This document shows positions 10,807-19,774 of a stretch of DNA of 64,000 bases, piece by piece (position 1 is the first letter of the stretch; the number at the start of each line of letters is the position of its first letter). A model generated the notes under the pieces. It made no database searches and was not told the origin of the DNA. It saw only the letters and a program-made list of their open reading frames with translations. Source of the DNA: Acidobacteriota bacterium (lineage in GTDB: Bacteria > Acidobacteriota > Thermoanaerobaculia > Gp7-AA8); the NCBI GenBank assembly GCA_016184115.1, contig JACPDH010000023.1:1-64000 (forward strand), read 5' to 3'. The position numbers were made by a program, and so were the translations under genes.

Positions 10807-12084
10807 TTACGACGCCTTCGCCTCTGCGATCACCAGCTGGAACGCCTTCTCTTCCGCAACGTGTCTGCGAATCTCCTCGTACGTTCCGTCATGCTGCAAG
10901 CGGCGCTTGAGTGAGGAGAATTCCGAGGCGTTACTCACGCCTTTGCGAATCTCGTCGTCGACGTCGGCGTCGCTCGCCGCGAGACCTTCCTGCTTGGCGA
11001 TCGCGTCGAGGATCGCCGACAGTTGCACCCGCTTGACGGCATCGGGACGGAACTCGGCGCGCAGATTCTCCCAGTCGATCGGCGCCTTCTCGACGTCGAC
11101 GCCCTGACTCGAGAGGAAGCGCGCGTAGTTGCGCAACGCCTTCACCGTCTCGTCGTCGACGAGCGCATCGGGAACGTCGAACGAGTGCGCAGCGACCAGC
11201 GCGTCGCCGAGCTGCTTCCGCTTGTCGTTCGTCGATTCCTGCTCCTTGTGTCGCCGCATGTCGTCTTCGACTTTCGTTCGAAGATCGTCGAGCGATTCTG
11301 CGAAGCCGGTGCCGCGCGCAAACTCATCGTTCAGCTCCGGCAACTCGCGCAGCTGGATCTCCTTCACGGTCACGTCGTAGCGCACCGTCTTGCCGCGCAC
11401 GTCCTCGTTCGGCGCCTCGTCGTCCCATGTCTTTTCGAACGACACGTTGTCGCCCGGCGAGCGGCCGGTCAGCGCCTCACGCAGCTCGGGGAGCACGGTG
11501 TCGGGACCGAGATGCACGTAGTAGCCCTCCGTCGTCTTCCGCTCCATCCCTTCGGCGGTACTGACGAGGTCGACGACGACGTAGTCGCCTTCGACCGCGG
11601 CGCGATCGGAGACCCCTCGAAACGTCCCCGACTGCTCCCTGAAACGTTCGATCGTCTTCGCGACTTCATCGGCGAAGACGTCGAACGGCTTTACCGCCAC
11701 CTCGAGGCCGCGATACGTCGAGAGCGCGACGGCGGGCCTCACCTCGAGCTCCGCATCGAAACGCAGCGGTGAGCCCTCGACGAGATCGGCGACTTGCTTC
11801 AGCTCCGGAGTCCCGACTGCCTCGAGCCCCTTCTCCACGATCGCGTCGCGAAGAAAGCGCGGGAGGAGCCGGTCGAGAACCTCGCGCTTGATGTCGTCGT
11901 CGAACTTCGTGCGGACGACCGCGCGCGGAACCTTCCCCGCGCGAAAGCCGGGAATCCTCGCCTGGCGCGAAAACTCGTCGAGCACGTGCTTGAACTCGTG
12001 GTCGACGGCGCCGGCAGGGATCTCCACACCGACGAACTTCTTTACGGAGGTGACGTCCTTGTATTCGATAAGCATCGTTTTCAC
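10807..12084 (-). CDS. tig: Trigger factor
   Basis: Ribosome-bound chaperone and peptidyl-prolyl isomerase acting on nascent chains. 425 residues: N-terminal ribosome-binding domain with GFRAGKVP (46-53), central FKBP-like domain (about 160-245, GDYVVVDLV...[19 protein letters not shown]), and a helical C-terminal substrate-binding domain. The start is ATG at 12084; a second ATG three codons on (12075) is equally possible. It heads the tig-clpP-clpX-lon cluster, downstream of tRNA-Leu. Confidence 0.96.
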   Translation of the reverse strand: MKTMLIEYKDVTSVKKFVGVEIPAGAVDHEFKHVLDEFSRQARIPGFRAGKVPRAVVRTKFDDDIKREVLDRLLPRFLRDAIVEKGLEAVGTPELKQVADLVEGSPLRFDAELEVRPAVALSTYRGLEVAVKPFDVFADEVAKTIERFREQSGTFRGVSDRAAVEGDYVVVDLVSTAEGMERKTTEGYYVHLGPDTVLPELREALTGRSPGDNVSFEKTWDDEAPNEDVRGKTVRYDVTVKEIQLRELPELNDEFARGTGFAESLDDLRTKVEDDMRRHKEQESTNDKRKQLGDALVAAHSFDVPDALVDDETVKALRNYARFLSSQGVDVEKAPIDWENLRAEFRPDAVKRVQLSAILDAIAKQEGLAASDADVDDEIRKGVSNASEFSSLKRRLQHDGTYEEIRRHVAEEKAFQLVIAEAKAS

Positions 12085-12136
12085 TCGTCTCGGTTATGAA
12101 ATGCGCTGCCAGGAACCCGGATCCTGCTGCAGAAGC

Positions 12137-12234
12137 GGAAGTGAGAACGCAGAACGGTGAATTGAGAATCCAGAAAGGAGGGGAGTCGGTTCTGAATTCT
12201 CAATTCATCGTTCTGCATTCAGCATTCAGCATTC
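12137..12234. repeat. GAA-class heptad repeat, 27-bp inverted arms
   Basis: The left arm 12149-12175 and right arm 12190-12216 are complementary over 27 bp with two mismatches, separated by 14 bp. Within each arm GAA recurs every 7 bp (GTGAGAA CGCAGAA CGGTGAA TTGAGAA). TTCAGCA heptads continue to 12234. It lies between tRNA-Leu and tig. Confidence 0.92.
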
Positions 12235-12269
12235 TTCGTCCTCCCGTCGTCGACGGAAGTGCCTGGCGT

Positions 12270-12356
12270 TGGTGCGAAAGGGGGGACTCGAACCCCCACG
12301 GCGATTAAGCCACTGGATCCTAAGTCCAGCGCGTCTGCCAATTCCGCCACTTTCGC
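12270..12356 (-). tRNA. tRNA-Leu (anticodon TAG)
   Basis: Class II tRNA read from 12356 leftward: acceptor GCGAAAG pairs with CTTTCGC, the anticodon loop CTTAGGA contains TAG (reads CUA/CUN), a long variable arm follows, then the T-arm GGGGGTTCGAGTCCCCC. The discriminator A and CCA end are encoded (12273-12270). It lies 68 bp after tRNA-Lys and is probably in the same transcript. Confidence 0.97.
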
Positions 12357-12424
12357 AAAACATCGAGGACCGGGGACAGGGCCACTCGGTCGCCCGTCTC
12401 CCGGTCCTCGGAAAATCTTTCGGT

Positions 12425-12500
12425 TGGTGCCTCCACTAGGACTCGAACCTAGAACCAACGGATTAAGAGTCCGCTGCTCTACCAATTGAGCTATGGAGGC
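12425..12500 (-). tRNA. tRNA-Lys (anticodon CTT)
   Basis: A 76-nt tRNA read from 12500 leftward: acceptor GCCTCCA pairs with TGGAGGC, D-arm AGCTCAATTGGTAGAGC, anticodon loop CTCTTAA with CTT, T-arm CTAGGTTCGAGTCCTAG, encoded CCA. A near-consensus promoter lies about 50 bp upstream at 12552-12580. Confidence 0.97.
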
Positions 12501-12551
12501 AGGGAGCTTACGAAACCGCTCGTCGCCGAGTCGTATTTCCCGCGGCCGGGG

Positions 12552-12580
12552 ATTGTAGGGGGTCAGGGCATTCGCGTCAA
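12552..12580 (-). promoter_or_regulatory. Sigma70-like promoter of the tRNA operon
   Basis: On the minus strand TTGACG (12580-12575) and TACAAT (12557-12552) are separated by exactly 17 bp. They point at tRNA-Lys, whose 5' end is 52 bp away. This is one of the best -35/-10 matches noticed in the window. Confidence 0.75.
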
Positions 12581-12634
12581 TCACGAAGTGTCTCCGGAAT
12601 CGGACCTCGTCTTCACTCCTCATTCTTCATTCGA

Positions 12635-12695
12635 CATTCGTCGTTCCGGTTTCGGTGCCGCGGCGCGGATCGGACGGAAACCGGAACGACGAATG
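12635..12695. repeat. Perfect 19-bp inverted repeat downstream of the pgsA-like gene
   Basis: The 19 bp at 12635-12653 (ending CGTTCCGGTTTC) are exactly complementary to 12677-12695, with a 23-bp spacer. It starts 19 bp beyond the stop of the leftward phosphatidyltransferase gene, so it may act as its terminator. It has no U-tract and carries heptad-like CATTCGTCGTTCC units. Confidence 0.8.
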
Positions 12696-12713
12696 GCACA
12701 TGCACACGCGGGG

Positions 12714-13343
12714 CTACCCGGTCGCGAGTTGCTCGTCGAGCAGCAGGCGCCCGCGGCGCAGATAGCCAAGGCCCGAAAAGAGGGTCATGCCGAGGGCGAG
12801 CAGGATGAGGATCGGGAGCAGTGGAAGCGCGATGGGCGCGAACGTTCCATTCGCGGCGATCACCGCGGAGAGCGTGATGACCTGAATCACGGTCGACGTC
12901 TTCCCAGCGAGCGAGGGAGGAAAGCGGCGCACCTGGATCCTCGTGTAGAGCATGTATGCGAAGAATGTGATCATCAGGTCGCGCATGAAGATCGTGATCG
13001 TCAACCAGATCGGGAGCCGGTGCCCGATCGCAGAGACGAGTGTGTAAATGATGTACGCCGAGAACATCATGATCTTGTCAGCGGCCGGATCGAGCACCGC
13101 ACCGATCGACGACTTCTGATTGAAGCGTCGCGCGATCCATCCGTCGAAGATGTCGCTGACGCCGGCGGTGACGAAGAAGGTGAATGCAAGGTTGTGATGC
13201 CCTGTCAGCGCCGCGGCGACGAAGAAGGGAATGCAACCGAGCCGGCCGACCGAAATGAAGTTCGGGATCGTCAGGAATCGTCGCCGCCTCGGTTGCGTCG
13301 AAGGCGATGGAGTCGCGGCGCCATGGAGCTCGTCGCCGTTCAC
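12714..13343 (-). CDS. pgsA: CDP-alcohol phosphatidyltransferase (PgsA-like)
   Basis: Integral membrane enzyme, most likely transferring the phosphatidyl group of CDP-diacylglycerol to glycerol-3-phosphate for phosphatidylglycerol synthesis. The family signature D-x2-D-G-x2-A-R-x8-G-x3-D-x3-D is complete: Asp64, Asp67, Gly68, Ala71, Arg72, Gly81, Asp85, Asp89. 209 residues with about five to six hydrophobic segments, the size of PgsA. Other CDP-alcohol acceptors (for example inositol phosphate or cardiolipin-type) cannot be excluded. The start (13343) overlaps the stop of the upstream Crp-like gene by ATGA, implying translational coupling. Confidence 0.85.
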   Translation of the reverse strand: MNGDELHGAATPSPSTQPRRRRFLTIPNFISVGRLGCIPFFVAAALTGHHNLAFTFFVTAGVSDIFDGWIARRFNQKSSIGAVLDPAADKIMMFSAYIIYTLVSAIGHRLPIWLTITIFMRDLMITFFAYMLYTRIQVRRFPPSLAGKTSTVIQVITLSAVIAANGTFAPIALPLLPILILLALGMTLFSGLGYLRRGRLLLDEQLATG

Positions 13344-14029
13344 GACGCCTCGCGAAACCTTCGCAGCGCGTCGCGCCGCACGTAGATCGTCTTTCGCTCC
13401 GAGAGGATCACGCCTTGTACCATCAGCTCGTGAAGGAGCCGCGATACCGTCTCGCGAGACGTGCCGATCGTGTTCGCGATTGCCTGATGAGTCGGGCGCA
13501 TGACGGCGATGTAGTCTCCCGGCGCTTCTCTCCCCTGGTTACCCGCGAGGTCGAGCAGATATCGCGCAAGCCGGCCGTTGACGTCCATCGTCGCGAGCGA
13601 CTCGATTCGCGACGATGCGTCGCGCAGTCGCTTCGACATCTCTGCGAGAAGCCGGCGCGTAAAGGCAAAGTTCTCGCTTAACAGTTGCAGAAAGTCGCTG
13701 CGCCAGATCGTGAGCACTTCGAGCCTCTCGGTCGCGATCACGCTCGCAGATCGAGGCTCGTCGTCGAGCAGCGCCATCTCACCGAAGAACTCCCCCGGAC
13801 CCAGGGTCGACAGAATCAGCTCCTTCCCTTCCGGAGAGGTCATCGTGATCTTCACTCGACCCTGTTTGATCAGGCAGAAGACGTCGCCCCGCTCGTCCTC
13901 GCGGATCACGACCTCGTCGCGCGCATACCGGCGCGGCTTCGCCACTGCTGCAATCGACGCCAGGTCGGTGTCGGGCAGGTCGGCAAAGAGAGAAAAACGC
14001 CGGAAGAGCTCGTACGCCATCGGCGGCAT
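13340..14029 (-). CDS. Crp/Fnr-family transcriptional regulator
   Basis: DNA-binding regulator with an N-terminal cyclic-nucleotide-type beta-barrel (GEFFGEMALLDDEPRSASVIA is the phosphate-binding-cassette region) and a C-terminal winged helix with recognition segment THQAIANTIGTSRETVSRLL. No Cys cluster is present, so it is not an Fnr-type iron-sulfur sensor; whether it binds cAMP or another ligand is not decided by sequence. Starts at 14029 (MPPMAYELF) or 14020 (MAYELF) are both plausible; the open frame further upstream overlaps a repeat. Coupled by ATGA overlap to the pgsA-like gene, an unusual partner suggesting envelope-linked control. Confidence 0.9.
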   Translation of the reverse strand: MPPMAYELFRRFSLFADLPDTDLASIAAVAKPRRYARDEVVIREDERGDVFCLIKQGRVKITMTSPEGKELILSTLGPGEFFGEMALLDDEPRSASVIATERLEVLTIWRSDFLQLLSENFAFTRRLLAEMSKRLRDASSRIESLATMDVNGRLARYLLDLAGNQGREAPGDYIAVMRPTHQAIANTIGTSRETVSRLLHELMVQGVILSERKTIYVRRDALRRFREAS

Positions 14030-14068
14030 TCTATCGGGGATTGGGGCAGGACGGGCAATCGAGGGCAC

Positions 14069-14205
14069 CGAATTGAGAATCGAGCATTGAGAATCGAGTG
14101 AGTGCGGGGGAGCGAACGTGGCTCCGCGCCGCGGGTCTCTGCTCTCGGAGTCACCATCGCAATGCCACGCTATCGCTCGGTTCTCAGGTCTCAATTCTCA
14201 ATTCG
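14069..14205. repeat. GAA-class heptad repeat between divergent genes
   Basis: CGAATTGAGAAT (14069-14080) with further 7-bp units (CGAGCAT, TGAGAAT) is mirrored by ATTCTCAATTCG at 14194-14205. It sits in the divergent region between the Crp-like gene and the MinD/ParA gene, so its arms overlap both promoter regions. Confidence 0.75.
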
Positions 14206-14269
14206 CCTTCAGGCGCCCCCGCGCATACAATTCGGCTCGCTCGCGCTTCGCGCGCGGCACCCTATCCGC

Positions 14270-15517
14270 ATGAAGCGAATCATCCCCGTAAGTTCAGGCA
14301 AGGGCGGCGTCGGCAAAACGACGTTCGCCACGAATTTCGCCCTCTCATTGTCGCGCCACGGCAAGACCGTGCTCGTCGACCTGGACACCGGCACATCTGC
14401 GATCCGCCATGCGATCGACACTCCGGTGACGCGCGACCTCTACCACTTCTTCCGCAAGGGAGAGCCGCTCGCGAACTGCGTCACGCAGATCGACTCGAAG
14501 CTCGATCCCGACGGCTCCTACCGGAACTTCGGCTTCGTCGCGGGGCCGCTCCACTTGATCGACGAGATCACCAACTTCGGGCCGCAACACAAGTCGCATC
14601 TCATCGACGCGGTCAATGCACTCGACGCAAACTACGTCGTGCTCGACATGCGAGCCGGGCTCGACTCGACGGTGATCGACTTCCTCCCGGTCTCGAACTC
14701 GGGAATCCTCGTCTTCACGCCTCACCTCCCGAGCGCGACGCTCGCCGCGTCCGACATCGTCAAGGCGATCCTCTTCCGCAAGCTTCGTCTGATCTTCGGC
14801 AAGAACTCGCCGTTCTACGAGACCGTCGACGGCCGTCTCGACTTCTTCCGCCTCACGAACGAGCTGATCGATCGCGTCGAGGACGTCTACGACTCGTCGA
14901 TGAAGAACCTCGACGAGTTCGCCAACGACCTTCACTCGTCTCTCGGCGACCATCCGATCACGCGAACCGTCCAGGCGACGCTCGACAGCTTTCGCGTCCA
15001 CTTCGTTCTCAATCTCTTCCATGGCGTCGAGGAGTCGTACCAGACCGCGATCCGTCCCTTCATCGAGAACCTCACGGGGAACGTCTCGAGTCACTGCGGA
15101 ATCACGAATCTCGGGTGGGTCACGAAAAGCGATGCGATCCACAAGGCGAACTGCCGGAGCGTGCCGGCACTCCTCGCACTCGACGCGGAAAAGCGTAAGC
15201 CGAAGGATCGTATCGCTCAGGAGCTCGAAGACCTGCGGGTCACCGCGATCGGTCTCGAGCCGGCGAAGAAGAAGCCACACAGCACGACGCGCGAACGAAG
15301 CGGGGACCCGGGCGACCACCTCACCGCGCAGCTCGAGACGCTCTCGACGATGTTCGAACAGCGCCGCACCGACGACTACCGCGCGAACTTCGAGTACATC
15401 GCGCAGCGCGCGCTGTTCACGATGAAGACGCGCCGATCAAACGAGTTCGGCGACACGCGCATCTACCGTCCCGGCGAGATGCTCGACGCGATCTTCGCGA
15501 AATCGGCGCACCCCTGA
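14270..15517 (+). CDS. MinD/ParA-family P-loop ATPase
   Basis: Deviant Walker A ATPase: MKRIIPVSSGKGGVGKTTFA has the signature Lys11 and KGGVGKT (11-17), followed by LVDLDTGTSA and a Walker B-like YVVLDMRAG. At 415 residues it is longer than MinD (about 270). The extra C-terminal part (about 300-415) has conserved-looking segments but no recognised domain. Such proteins position cell structures (division site, flagella, pili, chromosome). No minC/minE, parB or flagellar partner is adjacent, so its cargo is unknown. The start at 14270 is the ATG directly before the core; the longer open frame lies in repeat sequence. Confidence 0.85.
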   Translation: MKRIIPVSSGKGGVGKTTFATNFALSLSRHGKTVLVDLDTGTSAIRHAIDTPVTRDLYHFFRKGEPLANCVTQIDSKLDPDGSYRNFGFVAGPLHLIDEITNFGPQHKSHLIDAVNALDANYVVLDMRAGLDSTVIDFLPVSNSGILVFTPHLPSATLAASDIVKAILFRKLRLIFGKNSPFYETVDGRLDFFRLTNELIDRVEDVYDSSMKNLDEFANDLHSSLGDHPITRTVQATLDSFRVHFVLNLFHGVEESYQTAIRPFIENLTGNVSSHCGITNLGWVTKSDAIHKANCRSVPALLALDAEKRKPKDRIAQELEDLRVTAIGLEPAKKKPHSTTRERSGDPGDHLTAQLETLSTMFEQRRTDDYRANFEYIAQRALFTMKTRRSNEFGDTRIYRPGEMLDAIFAKSAHP

Positions 15518-15524
15518 AGCAGCT

Positions 15525-15759
15525 CAAAGGTCATAGGTCAAAGGTCATATCAGGCAGCGAGTTGCGTGGGTTGCTTGTGTGACGCACATGCTCGAGCGCA
15601 GAGAACTCAGCGCTCGCGATCTCTCTCGAATATGAGCTCGCTGCGCACCGATTCGGCCTACAAGGTTCACTTCGATAGTCTCGACCACGAGGAACATCCG
15701 ATCACACCAGGCGAATCGCTGCCCGCTGCGACCTTTGACCTATGACCTTTGACCTAACC
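15525..15759. repeat. AGGTC-class heptad repeat, inverted arms 170 bp apart
   Basis: The left arm (15525-15556) carries AAAGGTC ATAGGTC AAAGGTC; the right arm (15727-15759) carries GACCTTTGACCTATGACCTTTGACC. The intervening sequence is unique and has no convincing gene. This is the clearest example of the two-armed AGGTC layout, between the ParA-like gene and the convergent GT2 gene. Confidence 0.92.
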
Positions 15760-16431
15760 AAAGATCCGCGTTCTCGCCACGACACCGGCGATGCGGAGCG
15801 TGTCGAGAAGCGGCCGGTAGTGGCTCGTCGAGATTCCATTCACGAAGCCGAGCTCGATCGGGATCGAGAGGATCCGCTTTCCAAGCCGGCCCGCGCGAAC
15901 GATGATCTCACTCTCCGCAGCGAACCCGTTCGCGTCCATCGATACTTCGCGGATCAGTGACGCGGAGTAGAGCCGAAAGCCGCTCTGCGAGTCGGTCACG
16001 CGCCGTCCTGCACACTTCGAGATTGCCCACGCCGAGAACATGTTTGCGTTGCGGCGCCGCGGCAACATCCCGCCGAAGAGGTGGCTCCGGTCTCCGATGA
16101 TCAGGTCGGCTCCCGTCTCGCGCCAGGCCCTGACGAACTTCGGGATCTCTGAGGGCAGATGCTGACCATCGGCATCGACTGTAATCACAGCATCGAAGCC
16201 GTTTTCCAGTGCGTGGCGAAAGCCTGTCCGGAGCGCGGCACCCTTGCCCAGATTGTGCGGGTGATGAAGCACGACGGCTCCCGCCGCCGCGGCCGCCTCC
16301 GGCGTTGCATCGGTCGAACCGTCATTGACGACGACGACGGCGGGCAATTGCGCGAGACTCGCTCGGACGACGTCTCCGACCGTGAAGCCCGCGTCGAGCG
16401 CCGGAATGACAACCATCACATTCTCAGCCAA
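15754..16431 (-). CDS. Family 2 glycosyltransferase (DPM1/polyprenyl-phosphate type)
   Basis: GT-A fold enzyme transferring a sugar from a nucleotide donor, probably to a lipid or polyprenyl acceptor. VVVVNDGSTDAT and the metal-binding TVDADGQH are visible; 225 residues with no C-terminal membrane anchor, like dolichol-phosphate-mannose synthase. It overlaps the upstream ketosynthase-like gene by 8 bp and is the last gene of the ACP-hotdog-KS-KS operon. A role glycosylating, or supplying sugar for, the acyl/polyene product is inferred from context only. Confidence 0.85.
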   Translation of the reverse strand: MAENVMVVIPALDAGFTVGDVVRASLAQLPAVVVVNDGSTDATPEAAAAAGAVVLHHPHNLGKGAALRTGFRHALENGFDAVITVDADGQHLPSEIPKFVRAWRETGADLIIGDRSHLFGGMLPRRRNANMFSAWAISKCAGRRVTDSQSGFRLYSASLIREVSMDANGFAAESEIIVRAGRLGKRILSIPIELGFVNGISTSHYRPLLDTLRIAGVVARTRIFG

Positions 16432-17653
16432 GGTCGCTCCTGCTGAGAACGGCAGAGACGATGCCGCCTCCCGCCGAGATCGAATTCACGAGAATGTGCT
16501 TCACTCCGGCGGGCGTCGAGGCGCGAGTGACCGGAAGCACCGCGCCCTCTTCCGCTCGCTCGAAGCCCACCGACGCGGGCAGTCGCTGATCCCGCAGCGC
16601 CACCGCCGCCGATGCGAGCTGGATTCCGCCGCCGGCAGCATACTCGCCGAACATGCCTTTCGTGGCGACGACGGGCGGGCAGTTGTCTCCGAAAAGCTCG
16701 CGCAGCGCCCGCGCCTCGAGGCGGTCTCCGTTCACGCTCCCGTTGGCGGAGGCCCAGACCGCGTCGACATCGTCTGGCGCGATGCCCGCATCGTCGAGCG
16801 ACGCACGCACGGCGCGAACAACAGCACCGGAATCGGTGCCCCAATCGGAGATCGTCGCCGTCGCGTCCTTCGCGATACCGAAACCCGACACGAGAGCCCA
16901 CGGATCTCCCCGAAGCGCGCCGGGTCGTTCGAGGACGAGCGCCGCGGAGCCTTCGCCTACGAGCGTGCCATTGCGCCGCGCATCGAACGGACGCCCCACC
17001 TCGTCCTCCCCGTTGCGTGCGTGAGCCAAGGCACCGATCCGGTCGAGCACGGAGTAGAGCAGCTCATTCATCTCGTCGATGCCGCCGCAGATTGCTGCAC
17101 TCGCGGTTCCTTTCAACATCTGTCCACAGGCGAACATCAGCGCAGTCATCGCGGAGCTCTCGCGCTGCGTGAAGGTGACATTGAAGCCTTCGAAGCCATG
17201 TTCGATGGCGACGTGGCTTCCGGGGGCGTTTGCCACCGACTCCGCGAACAGCTGCGGCGGCGCGAGCGCGGCCCCTTTCTCCATGTACTCGCGAAGGTAT
17301 TCGATCGAGGTCTGCACGGGACCAAACGCCGTGCCGATCGCGACGCCGACCTCGGGGCGCGCAAACCCCGCCCCTTCGAGCCTCGCATCGGCGATGGCCA
17401 TCGTCGCCGCCGCGAGCCCCATTCGCGAAAGGTTGTTCATCCGGCGAAGCTTCATCATCGGGATGAAGTCCTTCGCCTTGAAATCGCGGAGGAGTGCAGC
17501 GCGGTGCGATCGCATCGCCGAGGTGTCGAAACGGTCGATCTCCACCGCGCAGCTGACGCCTGCGTAGAGCGTGGCGCGGAACGCGTCGACACCGATGGCG
17601 CCCGGCGCGACGACGCCGATTCCGGTAACGGCAATGCGTGAGGAGGTCGTCAT
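16424..17653 (-). CDS. Ketosynthase-like protein lacking catalytic residues (chain-length-factor type)
   Basis: Thiolase-fold beta-ketoacyl synthase relative, 409 residues. All three catalytic positions are changed. Aligning to the neighbouring active KS, the Cys position falls at Glu165 in FTQRESSAM, the NAHGTGT His is Asn304 in ASANGS, and the FGHT His is Glu337 in KGMFGEY. In type II polyketide and aryl-polyene systems such a KS-beta (chain-length factor) pairs with an active KS and sets chain length. It lies 137 bp downstream of the active KS and overlaps the GT2 gene. Calling it a chain-length factor is inference from residue loss plus pairing. Confidence 0.85.
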   Translation of the reverse strand: MTTSSRIAVTGIGVVAPGAIGVDAFRATLYAGVSCAVEIDRFDTSAMRSHRAALLRDFKAKDFIPMMKLRRMNNLSRMGLAAATMAIADARLEGAGFARPEVGVAIGTAFGPVQTSIEYLREYMEKGAALAPPQLFAESVANAPGSHVAIEHGFEGFNVTFTQRESSAMTALMFACGQMLKGTASAAICGGIDEMNELLYSVLDRIGALAHARNGEDEVGRPFDARRNGTLVGEGSAALVLERPGALRGDPWALVSGFGIAKDATATISDWGTDSGAVVRAVRASLDDAGIAPDDVDAVWASANGSVNGDRLEARALRELFGDNCPPVVATKGMFGEYAAGGGIQLASAAVALRDQRLPASVGFERAEEGAVLPVTRASTPAGVKHILVNSISAGGGIVSAVLSRSDLG

Positions 17654-17790
17654 GGGAAGCGTACGGAGCTACCGCAGGAGCACTGGGGCACCGCGGGGCG
17701 GCGACACTCTAGCAGAGCAGCTTCAAAAGCGGTATTGCCGCGAGTACCTGTAACGAGTATTCGAGCTCTGCCGCAGCGAAGCCCGCACCG

Positions 17791-19014
17791 TCACACCGCG
17801 CGGAAGAGGAGCGACACGTTGCTGCCGCCAAACCCGAACGTGTTCGACAGAACCCGCTCCATCGCCAACGGGCGCGGCGTACTCGGGATGTAGTCGAGCG
17901 TGCAGTCGCCGGCAGGCGACTCGAGACGCAGGGTGGGTGGAGCGACCTGGTGTCGCAACGCGAGCACGGCAATCACCGCTTCGAGCCCCCCGGCCGCACC
18001 GAGCGTGTGACCGAAGTACGACTTCGTCGAAGAGACCGGGACGTCGTTGCCGACTGCGCCGATGATCGCCCGCGTCTCCGCGGAGTCATTGAGCAACGTG
18101 CCGGTTCCGTGTGCATTGACGTAGTCGATGGGCATCCCGTCGGCACCTCCGTCGCCGATCGCGCCGAGCATCGCGGCGCGCGCCCCTCTCCCGTCCTCTG
18201 CCGGCGCGGTCGGATGACTCGCGTCGCACGATGCGCCGTAGCCGCAGAGCTCGGCCAGGATCTCCGCGCCGCGCGCGACGGCATCGTCCCATCGCTCGAT
18301 CATCAGGTAGGCCGCACCTTCTCCAAGCGTGATCCCCTGGCGGGCGACGTCGAAGGGGCGACACGGCTTCGGGTCGACCGCCTGGAGGACATTGAAGCCG
18401 CTGTACGTTAGGCGGCAGAGCGCGTCGCTTCCGCCCGCGATCGCGGCCGCTGCCTGTCCCGAACGGATCAGATCGGCGGCAAAGCCGATCGCCGCTCCGC
18501 CGGAAGCGCACGCGGTCGCGTTCGAGAAGACGCCGCCCCCGAGGCCGAGATGGCGCGCGACTGAGTCGGACGGCGCTGAGGTCGGCTGCTGCAGCACGGT
18601 CGACGCCGCGGCGCGACGCGCACCGAAACGCTCGCGTCGCATGAAGAACTCTTCTCCTTCGAGAAGGCCGCCGGTCGACGTCCCGCTCGAAACAGCAACG
18701 CGCTCCGGCGCGACGGGGCGGCCTTTCGCATTCGCCCGCGACCAGCATTCGGCGGCGGCGACGATTGCGAAGAGGTCGGTCCGCGAGAGGCGCTTCGCCT
18801 CGCTGCGCGAAAATCCGGCCGGCACGAAGCGCTCGAGCTCCGCCTGCGCAGCGATGTCGGTCGGGAAGCTCTCGCCGGGAAACATGTCGAGCTTCGCGAT
18901 ACCGTCACGCGACGCAATGATCGCCGCCCAAACCTCTTCCTGGTTCTTTCCGATCGCGCACCGGATCCCGAGTCCGGTCACGGCGAGCCTCGTGCTTCTG
19001 TCCGCGATTCTCAT
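17791..19014 (-). CDS. Beta-ketoacyl synthase (active, FabF/KS-alpha type)
   Basis: Condensing enzyme joining an acyl chain to malonyl-ACP. The full triad is present: Cys169 in NATACASGG, His302 in NAHGTGT, His336 in KSYFGHTLGAAG. 407 residues from the ATG at 19014; the longer open frame upstream lacks homology and would cover the hotdog gene. The start overlaps the hotdog gene stop by 4 bp (19011-19014), so the two are translationally coupled. With the catalytically dead partner downstream and an ACP upstream it looks like KS-alpha of a small type II polyketide/aryl-polyene-like system rather than housekeeping FabF. Confidence 0.93.
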   Translation of the reverse strand: MRIADRSTRLAVTGLGIRCAIGKNQEEVWAAIIASRDGIAKLDMFPGESFPTDIAAQAELERFVPAGFSRSEAKRLSRTDLFAIVAAAECWSRANAKGRPVAPERVAVSSGTSTGGLLEGEEFFMRRERFGARRAAASTVLQQPTSAPSDSVARHLGLGGGVFSNATACASGGAAIGFAADLIRSGQAAAAIAGGSDALCRLTYSGFNVLQAVDPKPCRPFDVARQGITLGEGAAYLMIERWDDAVARGAEILAELCGYGASCDASHPTAPAEDGRGARAAMLGAIGDGGADGMPIDYVNAHGTGTLLNDSAETRAIIGAVGNDVPVSSTKSYFGHTLGAAGGLEAVIAVLALRHQVAPPTLRLESPAGDCTLDYIPSTPRPLAMERVLSNTFGFGGSNVSLLFRAV

Positions 19015-19424
19015 CGGCCCTCGTTCTCCTCCGGTGCCTCGTCCTGCGCGGCGAGATAAAAGCGCGCTCGAGCGAATTCGGTCACGCCGTCGAAGGCGAC
19101 GCCGTCGAAACGATGAATCCTCCCGAACGACTTCACGAGTCGCACCTCGAGGCGGAACGACTCGCCGCCGCATAACGCACGATCGATCCGCGCCTCGTCG
19201 ATCGCCGAAAGAAAGCCAGGCTCCGAGGAACGGCCGAAAGCCAGCACCCCGGCCGTCTGCGCCATCGCCTCGATCACGAATATCTCGATCGGAATCCCGC
19301 GACCGAGCGCGTCGGCGGCCGATTGGTGGAACACCCCGCGCGCCCGCTCTTCATCGACGACTTCGATCCGCGACGTCGCGCGGAAGGGAATCTGATGCGG
19401 CAGTCCCGCGAGAGGCGACCTCAC
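19011..19424 (-). CDS. Hotdog-fold dehydratase-like protein (FabZ/ApeI-like)
   Basis: 137-residue single hotdog domain resembling 3-hydroxyacyl-ACP dehydratases. LPHQIPF places a His10 where FabZ has its catalytic His, and FVIEAMAQTAG places Glu52 where FabZ has its acidic partner in VEAMAQ. The FabZ glycine-rich PGHFPG segment is absent, so catalytic competence is uncertain. It overlaps the ACP gene by 4 bp (19421-19424) and the active KS by 4 bp. In the aryl-polyene pathway such proteins dehydrate ACP-bound intermediates; that role here is inference. Confidence 0.8.
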   Translation of the reverse strand: MRSPLAGLPHQIPFRATSRIEVVDEERARGVFHQSAADALGRGIPIEIFVIEAMAQTAGVLAFGRSSEPGFLSAIDEARIDRALCGGESFRLEVRLVKSFGRIHRFDGVAFDGVTEFARARFYLAAQDEAPEENEGR

Positions 19425-19699
19425 GCGTCAGCCCTGACTGCCGTCCTCTCCTGAACGAACTTCGCGAGACTGCCGATCGATCGGAAGTGCTCACGCGCCG
19501 ACGACTCGTTCTTGATCTTCAGGCCGAACTCGCTCTCGAGCATCACGACGATCTCGAGCGCGTCGATCGAGTCGAGCCCTAGGCCGCCCTCGAACAGAGG
19601 GTCGTCGTCCCCAATGTCGTCGGGAGTCATGTCTTCGAACTTCAGCCGCTCGATGAGCAGCTGCTTGAGTCGATGTTTCAGGCTGTCGAGATCCGGCAA
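19421..19699 (-). CDS. Acyl carrier protein
   Basis: 92-residue carrier protein with the phosphopantetheine site Ser44 in GLDSIDALE; acidic helix II and FGLKIKNE follow as in ACPs. The start is a TTG at 19699 with GGAGG 8 nt upstream; the frame extending to 19828 overlaps the divergent ligase start and is unlikely. As first gene of the leftward operon it probably carries the growing chain for the KS pair. It is distinct from a housekeeping acpP, which would normally lie with fabF/fabG. Confidence 0.9.
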   Translation of the reverse strand: MPDLDSLKHRLKQLLIERLKFEDMTPDDIGDDDPLFEGGLGLDSIDALEIVVMLESEFGLKIKNESSAREHFRSIGSLAKFVQERTAVRADA

Positions 19700-19774
19700 G
19701 ACTTCCCTCCGATGAGTGGCTCCGCGCACCCGAAGGAATCTGAAGTGGGGGCGCTGTCGGATTCTATACCGAGC

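Noticed and set aside
14270-15517. MinD of a Min system
   Set aside because: No minC/minE next to it and a longer C-terminus; kept as a generic MinD/ParA-type ATPase.
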